A stretch of DNA of 5,415 bases from an uncultured Saprospiraceae bacterium (lineage in GTDB: Bacteria > Bacteroidota > Bacteroidia > Chitinophagales > Saprospiraceae): assembly GCA_937127195.1 (NCBI GenBank), contig CAKZLT010000468.1, positions 1 through 5,415 on the forward strand, given 5' to 3'. A model generated the notes under the pieces. That model had not been told where the DNA came from and made no database searches. It saw nothing but the letters and a program-made list of their open reading frames with translations. The translations under genes and the position numbers were made by a program. This document shows, one piece after another, positions 1 to 5,415 of the stretch. How positions within the stretch are numbered: the first letter of the stretch is position 1; each line of letters begins with the position of its first letter.

Positions 1-67
1 ATGCCATAACATCTGCTATAAGTCTTATTCTATCTACTAGGTCGGTTGTAAAAGTGACTTTAGACAT
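1..67 (-). CDS. Start of a downstream gene of unknown function (3' end outside window)
   Basis: An ATG at 65-67 opens a frame that stays open to the left edge and gives 22 residues, MSKVTFTTDLVDRIRLIADVMA. It lies on the same strand as the large gene, 109 bp after its stop. The frame is open upstream only as far as a TAG at 146-148, and this ATG is the only ATG in that stretch that leaves a reasonable N-terminus. No Shine-Dalgarno is present; instead the leader is A-rich (AAATACAAAATTGTA), as often seen in Bacteroidota. The residues look like a normal soluble N-terminus with an amphipathic helix (DLVDRIRLIADVMA) and no signal peptide. I do not recognise the family. With so little visible it could still be a chance frame. 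Confidence 0.5.
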   Translation of the reverse strand, partial: MSKVTFTTDLVDRIRLIADVMA

Positions 68-176
68 TACAATTTTGTATTTTATGCTAGTTACTAATTC
101 CTGTTTTCTACTATCGTTATTAGCGCGAACAACGGTAAGAAAAAGCTAGTATTCAGTTACTAGAAACTAGAATTCA
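68..176. other. Intergenic gap of 109 bp
   Basis: This gap separates the stop of the large gene from the proposed start of the next gene. Apart from the hairpin and a cluster of CTAG-containing short repeats I see nothing firm. I could not find a convincing Bacteroidota promoter (TTG plus about 19-21 bp plus TAnnTTTG) reading into the downstream gene. Read-through from the large gene or a poorly conserved promoter are both possible. Confidence 0.6.
138..163 (-). terminator. Weak Rho-independent-like hairpin after the large gene
   Basis: On the minus strand, starting 13 nt past the TAA, a perfect 6-bp stem (CTAGTA / TACTAG) encloses a 6-nt loop and is followed at once by CTTTTTCTT. Position, symmetry and T-run fit an intrinsic terminator, but the stem has only two G-C pairs, so it should be weak. 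It may instead be a chance product of the CTAG-rich sequence here. Confidence 0.35.
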
Positions 177-422
177 TTATTTTACAATAACTATTTTTTG
201 GGCTGGCAATTGACCTTTTGAGGTATTAATTGTATAAATATACACACCTCCTGGCAAATCTTCTGCACCATATCGCAGTTTTACAATTCCTTGAGGAACA
301 ACACCGCTTTTGATTAATTGACCTTTTAAGTCATATATATTCCATTGTGCTTCTTCGTCCAGCTCCGTTTCTAAATTCACATCAAAATAATTCTGTGCTG
401 GGTTTGGAAAGATAGAAATCCT
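177..422 (-). other. T9SS type A C-terminal sorting domain
   Basis: The last 81 residues begin RISIFPNPAQNYFDV, the classic 'hydrophobic-x-x-h-Y/F-P-N-P-hydrophobic/A-x-x-x-h-x-h' opening. They continue with an ETELDEEAQWNIYDLKGQLI strand-turn (motif h-x-x-x-x-G-x-x-h), then LPGGVYIYTI (motif h-x-x-G-x-Y-x-h-x-h) and finish QKIVIVK, with the usual terminal lysine. These are the defining features of the type A sorting domain (Por_Secre_tail / TIGR04183 family). In characterised systems it directs Sec-exported cargo through the outer-membrane T9SS translocon and is then removed, often with attachment of the cargo to surface lipopolysaccharide or release. The domain ends exactly at the stop codon. 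Confidence 0.96.
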
Positions 423-3400
423 ATTTATTTCTTCTTTTAATACTTCTTTTGTCGATACAAAAACTTGACTTCCCATTCGAGATGTATATACCTCTTTAGT
501 ATCTATATGCTGTAAATAAACAATAATATCTGTATTATTCAAATTCAATCCAGCATTAGGAGTCCATGGCAACCAAAGGTTTTTAGAACCACCATTATAT
601 AAAGTTCCTGCATGGTTAGGCAGCATTTCGCGGACAACATTTCTTAATGTTTCACCTGAATTAACATCAAAAATTGCTTTTTCTACAATCATCGCCCTAA
701 TGACTATTTTATCATTATTTAATGCCGAGTCTATACTTGTTACGCGATTGCTTTCCAATGGTAGTAATGAAGTATCTCTAGCATTGATTTCTGTATAAAA
801 TGTATAACTATTATTCTGATCAGGATATATTTCAATCGGACTGATAGCGAATAAAGCTGGTTCTAATGAACTTTTCAGGCGTTCTATTGTGATTTTTTTA
901 AGTTTTGAAAATGGTGCATCACTTAATAAACTTTGCAAGCTATCAGAATTAGCCCCATAAGTGTATTCTTCTAAGAAATAATCCGTTAACCCCTCTTTAA
1001 AGTTTCCATTTAACCTAGTTTTCATCTCTCCTAAATTAAATACATCATAATTATAGAATAATGCACGCGAGTTTAATTCACCTTGATTGGTTTTAATGTC
1101 GCTATATATAGCATCATCCAAATGATACTGAGCATAAACGCGATTATTATAAGAATCATTAGATGCTAAATCTAGTTCATCATATAATTCATCTAATTCC
1201 ATTATATTAGCGGTTGTGCCTGTCCAATCGACAAACTGCTCTACTAAAGTTGGTTTGTAACTCGCTCCAATCCAAATATTATCAAATGCCGCACCTTCGT
1301 CAATACTATTTGAAAATAAATTGGTTGAAGAAAAGGTAAATCTAAAACGTATCCCTTTCTCTTCTGCCAATTCGGCTAAAGGGTAACGAATCAATTGCCA
1401 TTCATTTTCATGAGAGGAATAATAACTAGTCCATCCATTAGCATTCCCTCCTGGTTCACTTGAAATATTATTTCCATCTTCATACCAGTTTTCTCCTAAT
1501 ATTCGGCTTTCTCTTCGTCCTATTGTTCGCCATTTGTTGTCTGCTCCTTTTACTTGTAAGGACATTCCATTGACTCCTTTCAAAGCATCCATAAAGATAG
1601 AAGCAGCAAATACAGGCATTACTTCAGAGGTATCTGGTAATCCAGTGAAATCAAAACAAGGACTTAACACCCACGATTGCTGTCCGTCACTATGTGATGT
1701 TCCATTTCCACTTGTAATCCAAACCTTTGAATTGGGAGTAACATCTGTTGTATATGGTAATGATTGAATATAAGAACCACTTGGCGGTGCGATATTCCAA
1801 TCAGATGGTGTAGAAAGTTCTGCTTGTCCTGTTGTCCATGCTTCACTATCTGTCCATGTAGTAGCTGATTCAAAATTTTCAAAATAAGCACGACTATTAT
1901 CCGCGGGATCTGTGATGATGGAAACATTATCTAATTCTTTTAAAAGAATGGTGTCTGACGGATTAGAGATACAATCGCCATTTTCTATTCTAACAAAATA
2001 ATTACCTACCGACGCAATCGCTATTTTATTAATAGAAGTTTCTACGGTTGTTCCATTATCTATATTTCCCCAGACATATTTACTTCCATTTGCACCTGCT
2101 AAATCTTCTGTGGTAATAAATACACTATCATTTTCACAGAAAGACGCGCCATTTGGTGTATATAAATTGGGTTTATCAGGAATAGCATTTATCAAAACTT
2201 CAAAACTGACCGTATCAGAGAAGCACCCTTCAAGCTCGGCAAATGAGCTATAATTGGTAATTTCTGAACTAGTCGTAAACCCAGGAATAACAAAATTAGG
2301 TATATTTCCAATACCATTTGCTGCGCCCAAATTGACAGAAGATAAATTATCTCTAAACCATTGCACAGTACTATTTGCAAGAGAAACAGAGAAAGGACTT
2401 ACATTAAAAGTATCTTGAGCACAGAATACTTTATCTGGTAAATTACCCATTACAGGTTTAGGTTTTACCTGAATAGTATAACCTAATGTATCTGCACTTA
2501 TACAACCATCTAATAACGAATAGGCTGAAACCATGGCAGTATTCACGGTTGAAGACAGGTTAATCGGAACAACAAATGTAGAATCCCCTTTGAGTGTATC
2601 TCCCATTGATAATCCTATCGCACCAAAGTTAGTGACATTCCAATAGTATTCTGTATTGATTGGATTACTTGCATTTTGAAATTGTAAATTCACTATATCT
2701 CTCGAACAAATTCTTAATGAATCTCCAGCAAATAATGAAATCGGAGCTTGAGGTAATGGCTTTATAAATAGACTATCCGTTACTTCTCCGGTACAACCTC
2801 CTAGCGTTGCGACTCGTAATTGAATAGTATTAAAAGCATTTGCAGTTCCATTAGACAATGGATAAATAACTTGGTTTAGTGTATTGGGATGGATGGTATC
2901 TGTGCCATTTACAATAAAGTTAGAAAAAATATAATTACTTCCTTGTAATAAAACATCTTTAAACATTACACTTCCACCTTGACATTCGGCATTTCCACTA
3001 GGAATAATAGCACTTGCTACCAAAGCATCACTTAATATAATATCAAGTTGTGGTATTGTATCTACTTTGATATTGACAAAAACAGAGTCCTGACATTGTT
3101 CATCGGTAAGAATAATTAACTTAACTTTGCTATTTTCCCTAAGACTATCTGTCAAATAAACATCTTCAAACCCGTCTGATTGAACTACTAAGTTATTGAC
3201 TTTAAAGGTGTAAAGGTCTGCGTCAACCAAGTTGTTAATTGCTCCTGTAAATGAGATTGGACTATCACTACATATTGTACTATCACCATTCAAATCATCA
3301 TTAGAAAAATCAATATCTGGTAACTCGTTGACAATTACGGTCTCATACGCGGTTCTTTTACAACCATTTATATCAATATAATCAGTTTCAACAAAAATCG

Positions 3401-5415
3401 AATTTTCGTTCTGTGCATTAAACTTAAAAGTCGAAAGCGTACTATCTTGTATAATCCCTAATGCCGATATTTCAAATTTATAAGCATGAGAAGTTGCTGG
3501 TAAAGTGGTTGCAGAAGCCGTAATAACTATATCAGATTTCGCACAAGTATTTGGTGAAGTAATGGCTAAAGTCAATGCAGGAAGTGGGTGAATAGTCAAC
3601 TTCATAGAGTTGGATTTTTTCTCACAACTTGCATTAGCTATTTTTACATAAATAGAGTCTTGATCTCTAATTAATGCATTAGATATATTTGTAATAGAAA
3701 ACGTTTCAAAATTTGAATTTGCCGTTTTTGTAGCTACTAAAGAATCACTATCTGTACCGCCACTGTATAATTCCAAAACATCTCCAGGTTGCACATTTGT
3801 AGTATAAATCAATAAGGCATCCGTGGCACAAAGTTCATTTTTATTAACTGTAATGGTAGCTTCTCGTTCTTCTGTTATATTAACAAAAGAATTTTTATTA
3901 ATAAAACAAGAAGTAACCGTATCAGTAAGTGTCAATACATAGCTTCCTATACCTGGATTATTTTTACCAATTTCTCCAGTATTTGCATTAATTAAGTTTG
4001 TAGAACCTCCAGTAGCTGCCCAGTTAATTACCATTCCTGTACTAAGGTTAGTAGAACTAAGATAATTAAAACTTGAATTTAAAAGCTCGGTAGAGTTACT
4101 TTGACAAAAAGTTAATGTATCCCCATTCGCATTTACCGAAGCGAGTAAAGTCGATTTAGGGTTGTTAATCACAGTAACCTTGATAGAGTCTTTGACTTCA
4201 CAAGCTGTTCCTTTTTCATAAACATATCTAACATAATAATCACCTGCTGTATTATTAATACCTGTTACTGTCGTAGTAAATTTACCATTAACGGCATCTG
4301 TAATTCCTGCACCTTCCCAGACACCTCCTGCGGGAGAAGCTGTTGGTAATTGAAAATCCGTAGTTGACTGACAAATCGAAACGGTATCTTCTAAAATAAT
4401 AGAAACGTCATTAGTCACATTCAATTTCATTTCATCTACAACCAAACAAGTTCCTGTTCCTAATGAGTAAGTATAAGTATGAATTCCCAAACCAGCTACA
4501 TTCAAATCAATTTGGCTAGTGTTGGCAATAATTCCTGGGCCTGTCCATGTTCCTCCCGAAGGTGTTCCATTCGTTAATTCATAAGTATTAGCACTAATAC
4601 ATATAAAATCATCCGCGCCCGCACTTATTGCAATTGGTGCTTGAATGATGATATTTAGGCTATCCGAATTCTTACATCCATTGGAGTCTGTGTATTCGTA
4701 AGTAGCCTTTTGAGCAGCTCCTACCCCACCACCCAATATGGTATTATATAAACCAGAACTATTAATTAATCCTGTTCCTGATGTCCAATTACCTCCTGTT
4801 GGAGTTGCAATTAGGTTAATATTATTAGCATTATTACAAACAGTCGTATCTGGTATTGTAATAGTTGGCAAAGCGGTTACTGTGATGAGAATATCATCGG
4901 TACTCACACCTACTTGATAAGTAATTGCGTGTACACCAATTCCTGCTATACTAGGATTAAATGTTCCTGAGGATGCTGATGTAATACCTGTCCCAGACCA
5001 TGTTCCTCCAGTAGGATTCCCTGTCAAATCAAATGCAGGTGTGTTAATACAGACCGTTTTGTCTAATCCTGAAAATATCGTACAATTTATTTGAGTAATT
5101 GTAACACTATCCGAAGCGGTACAACCTGTATTAGAATCTGTATAAGTATAAGTAAAAACATTAGCACCTGAGGATAAAGTACTCGGAATAAATGTACCTG
5201 TTGAATTAACACCAGTTCCTGTCCATGTTCCGCCAGAAGGCGTAGCAGATAATGTTTTTGTAGTCGCATCTATATTACAAACAGTATAATCATTATCTGT
5301 TATGTTTACATTAATTCCTTGTACCGTAATACTGAGTGTATCTGATGTTTGACATGGTGCAACGCCATATAAATAAATGATTTGATGAATACCAACTCCA
5401 GCGGCGGCAGGATTA
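177..5415 (-). CDS. Giant T9SS-exported multidomain surface protein (5' end outside window)
   Basis: This is a secreted or cell-surface protein of at least 1745 residues whose specific function is unknown. The frame has no stop from the right edge to a TAA at 177-179. A TTG at 5025-5027 could be mistaken for a start, but it is an internal Leu codon: 129 further in-frame residues precede it, and they include a complete repeat of the same family. Counting from the first visible codon, residues 1-417 are tandem P-x-G-G-x-W repeats, 418-1165 are eight Ig/PKD-like modules, about 1174-1384 a jelly-roll domain, about 1386-1654 a thioredoxin/Omp28-like region, and 1665-1745 a T9SS sorting domain. Modules are often joined by short linkers such as PLP, ELP, TIP and AIP, as is common in Bacteroidota surface proteins. 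Cysteines are limited to the repeat modules plus one in the jelly-roll. Adhesion or matrix binding is inference only; no catalytic triad or metal site was recognised. The signal peptide and promoter are not visible. Confidence 0.96.
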   Translation of the reverse strand, partial: NPAAAGVGIHQIIYLYGVAPCQTSDTLSITVQGINVNITDNDYTVCNIDATTKTLSATPSGGTWTGTGVNSTGTFIPSTLSSGANVFTYTYTDSNTGCTASDSVTITQINCTIFSGLDKTVCINTPAFDLTGNPTGGTWSGTGITSASSGTFNPSIAGIGVHAITYQVGVSTDDILITVTALPTITIPDTTVCNNANNINLIATPTGGNWTSGTGLINSSGLYNTILGGGVGAAQKATYEYTDSNGCKNSDSLNIIIQAPIAISAGADDFICISANTYELTNGTPSGGTWTGPGIIANTSQIDLNVAGLGIHTYTYSLGTGTCLVVDEMKLNVTNDVSIILEDTVSICQSTTDFQLPTASPAGGVWEGAGITDAVNGKFTTTVTGINNTAGDYYVRYVYEKGTACEVKDSIKVTVINNPKSTLLASVNANGDTLTFCQSNSTELLNSSFNYLSSTNLSTGMVINWAATGGSTNLINANTGEIGKNNPGIGSYVLTLTDTVTSCFINKNSFVNITEEREATITVNKNELCATDALLIYTTNVQPGDVLELYSGGTDSDSLVATKTANSNFETFSITNISNALIRDQDSIYVKIANASCEKKSNSMKLTIHPLPALTLAITSPNTCAKSDIVITASATTLPATSHAYKFEISALGIIQDSTLSTFKFNAQNENSIFVETDYIDINGCKRTAYETVIVNELPDIDFSNDDLNGDSTICSDSPISFTGAINNLVDADLYTFKVNNLVVQSDGFEDVYLTDSLRENSKVKLIILTDEQCQDSVFVNIKVDTIPQLDIILSDALVASAIIPSGNAECQGGSVMFKDVLLQGSNYIFSNFIVNGTDTIHPNTLNQVIYPLSNGTANAFNTIQLRVATLGGCTGEVTDSLFIKPLPQAPISLFAGDSLRICSRDIVNLQFQNASNPINTEYYWNVTNFGAIGLSMGDTLKGDSTFVVPINLSSTVNTAMVSAYSLLDGCISADTLGYTIQVKPKPVMGNLPDKVFCAQDTFNVSPFSVSLANSTVQWFRDNLSSVNLGAANGIGNIPNFVIPGFTTSSEITNYSSFAELEGCFSDTVSFEVLINAIPDKPNLYTPNGASFCENDSVFITTEDLAGANGSKYVWGNIDNGTTVETSINKIAIASVGNYFVRIENGDCISNPSDTILLKELDNVSIITDPADNSRAYFENFESATTWTDSEAWTTGQAELSTPSDWNIAPPSGSYIQSLPYTTDVTPNSKVWITSGNGTSHSDGQQSWVLSPCFDFTGLPDTSEVMPVFAASIFMDALKGVNGMSLQVKGADNKWRTIGRRESRILGENWYEDGNNISSEPGGNANGWTSYYSSHENEWQLIRYPLAELAEEKGIRFRFTFSSTNLFSNSIDEGAAFDNIWIGASYKPTLVEQFVDWTGTTANIMELDELYDELDLASNDSYNNRVYAQYHLDDAIYSDIKTNQGELNSRALFYNYDVFNLGEMKTRLNGNFKEGLTDYFLEEYTYGANSDSLQSLLSDAPFSKLKKITIERLKSSLEPALFAISPIEIYPDQNNSYTFYTEINARDTSLLPLESNRVTSIDSALNNDKIVIRAMIVEKAIFDVNSGETLRNVVREMLPNHAGTLYNGGSKNLWLPWTPNAGLNLNNTDIIVYLQHIDTKEVYTSRMGSQVFVSTKEVLKEEINRISIFPNPAQNYFDVNLETELDEEAQWNIYDLKGQLIKSGVVPQGIVKLRYGAEDLPGGVYIYTINTSKGQLPAQKIVIVK
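450..1259 (-). other. Thioredoxin-like/Omp28-like region without redox cysteines
   Basis: Visible residues about 1386-1474 read PTLVEQFVDWTGTTANIMELDELYDEL, then NRVYAQYHLDD, RALFYNYDVFN and TRLNGN. This order resembles the Omp28/thioredoxin-like outline: an E-x-F-T-G segment with CxxC, a helix, a strand ending in His, an 'R-x-x-x-Y' helix and a final 'x-x-P-x-x-x-x-G' turn. Where CxxC is expected the chain has TGTTA, and no cysteine occurs anywhere after residue 1253. Residues about 1475-1654 continue as a beta-rich segment with IVIRAMIVEK and NVVREMLPNHAGTLY, resembling the C-terminal half of Omp28-like proteins. A jelly-roll followed by this region and a T9SS tail is an arrangement I recall from flavobacterial proteins. 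The family match is from memory and needs a profile or structure search. A binding rather than redox role is inferred. Confidence 0.5.
1263..1895 (-). other. Jelly-roll (choice-of-anchor J / MAM-like) domain
   Basis: Visible residues about 1174-1384 have the hallmarks of a choice-of-anchor J or MAM-like jelly-roll. It opens with AYFENFESATTW and the Trp-rich stretch WTDSEAWTTG. Next come KVWITSGNGT and SWVLSPCFDFTGL, matching the usual 'S-W-L-x-S/T-P-x-hydrophobic-D' strand. A WQLIRYPLAEL strand leads into IRFRFTFSSTN and EGAAFDNIWIG, matching the terminal 'G-x-x-x-D-x-hydrophobic-x-hydrophobic' strand. In this phylum such domains often sit near the C-terminus of T9SS cargo and are thought to bind glycans or proteins. 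No ligand can be named here. It holds the only cysteine (residue 1253) outside the repeat modules. Confidence 0.75.
1920..4172 (-). other. Eight diverged two-cysteine Ig-like/PKD-like modules
   Basis: Visible residues about 415-1165 form eight further beta-sandwich modules without the G-G-x-W core. Each has one early and one late cysteine: 437/503, 529/597, 624/685, 715/774, 811/874, 903/971, 998/1064 and 1093/1148, that is 55-68 residues apart. Modules are often separated by proline linkers (PLPALTL, ELPDIDF, TIPQLDI, PLPQAPI, PKPVMGN, AIPDKPN). The sixth, with its YYWNVTNFG strand, resembles the PKD-like domains of this phylum. The last, which has CENDSVFIT, YVWGN and GNYFVRIENGDC, resembles the Ig-like domains found just before C-terminal regions in Cytophaga/Flavobacterium surface proteins. 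Family assignment is by eye. The likely role is a rigid stalk holding the C-terminal domains away from the cell. Confidence 0.75.
4164..5415 (-). repeat. Five tandem ~76-residue P-x-G-G-x-W Ig-like repeats plus the tail of a sixth
   Basis: Repeat units lie at about 5088-5315 (A), 4872-5087 (B), 4638-4871 (C), 4410-4637 (D) and 4164-4409 (E). The tail of an earlier unit occupies 5316-5415. Each unit opens with a cysteine, usually in a TVC or SIC context, at visible residues 46, 122, 193, 272 and 348. Some 12-15 residues later comes the core P-[TSA]-G-G-x-W followed by a G-x-G turn: TPSGGTWTGTG, NPTGGTWSGTG, TPTGGNWTSGTG, TPSGGTWTGPG and SPAGGVWEGAG. The units then run through a G-x-F-x-P or related stretch and an AG-x-G-x-H/Y strand, and four of the five end with a second cysteine near a TDSNGC-type turn (residues 98, 247, 323, 405). 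Such repeats are common stalk modules in Bacteroidota T9SS cargo. The disulfide and beta-sandwich fold are inferred from the pattern. Confidence 0.88.

Noticed and set aside
1534..1767. Plus-strand open frame of 77 codons
   Set aside because: It lies wholly inside the jelly-roll coding region on the opposite strand, has no recognisable domain, and looks like an antisense shadow of the large gene.
1664..1927. Minus-strand open frames in other phases (also at 2192-2380 and 5087-5269)
   Set aside because: They overlap the large gene in a different frame, have Leu/Ile/Gln/His-rich low-information translations, and lack any plausible start signal. The frame at 5087-5269 arises because repeat DNA is open in more than one phase.
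4305..5243. Small GC-clamped hairpins such as CGCC-AGAA-GGCG, CTCC-TGTT-GGAG and CTCC-TGCG-GGAG recurring every ~230 bp
   Set aside because: They fall exactly on the codons for P-x-G-G. Proline codons (CCN) followed by two glycine codons (GGN) give this symmetry automatically, so they reflect protein sequence rather than a DNA or RNA signal.
4164..5415. Regular ~230-bp spacing considered as a CRISPR or intergenic repeat array
   Set aside because: The period and conservation follow the reading frame, with substitutions mostly preserving the G-G-x-W protein motif, and no spacer/repeat structure exists.
177..5415. Possible multi-gene defence or mobile system
   Set aside because: The window is one structural surface-protein gene plus flank. 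There are no nuclease, helicase, transposase, integrase or phage motifs and no terminal inverted repeats.

Overview
The window looks like DNA from a member of the phylum Bacteroidota, probably a flavobacterium-like marine or environmental lineage. The evidence is a low G+C content (about one third by eye), strong use of A/T-ending codons, and one giant minus-strand protein with a C-terminal type IX secretion system (T9SS) sorting domain, an export signal essentially confined to this phylum. The genus cannot be fixed from the sequence.

Layout. About 97% of the window (177 to the right edge at 5415, minus strand) is one reading frame that enters already open. It has 1745 visible codons plus a TAA stop; the true start and signal peptide lie outside. 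In protein order it contains: (1) the tail of one repeat and five tandem repeats of about 72-82 residues, each with a P-x-G-G-x-W motif and most with a cysteine pair (DNA about 4164-5415); (2) eight more diverged Ig-like/PKD-like beta-sandwich modules, each with two cysteines (about 1920-4172); (3) a jelly-roll domain of the choice-of-anchor J/MAM type (about 1263-1895); (4) a thioredoxin-like, Omp28-like domain with no cysteines, plus a following beta-rich part (about 450-1259); (5) the T9SS type A sorting domain (177-422).

Downstream of the stop is a 109-bp gap holding a weak terminator-like hairpin and a cluster of CTAG-containing short repeats. A second minus-strand gene probably starts at 67 and leaves the window at position 1; only 22 residues are visible and I do not recognise it.

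Biology. The large protein is most likely carried across the inner membrane by Sec, exported through the outer membrane by the T9SS, and then held on the surface or released. A long stalk of Ig-like modules would present the C-terminal jelly-roll and thioredoxin-like domains. Adhesion or matrix binding is a reasonable guess, but no catalytic motif or ligand is visible. The points most worth checking are the missing redox cysteines in the thioredoxin-like domain, the regular two-cysteine pattern across 13 modules, and a dense set of D-[ST]-hydrophobic motifs matching the Bacteroidota O-glycosylation consensus. I see no multi-gene system, CRISPR array, mobile element or RNA gene.
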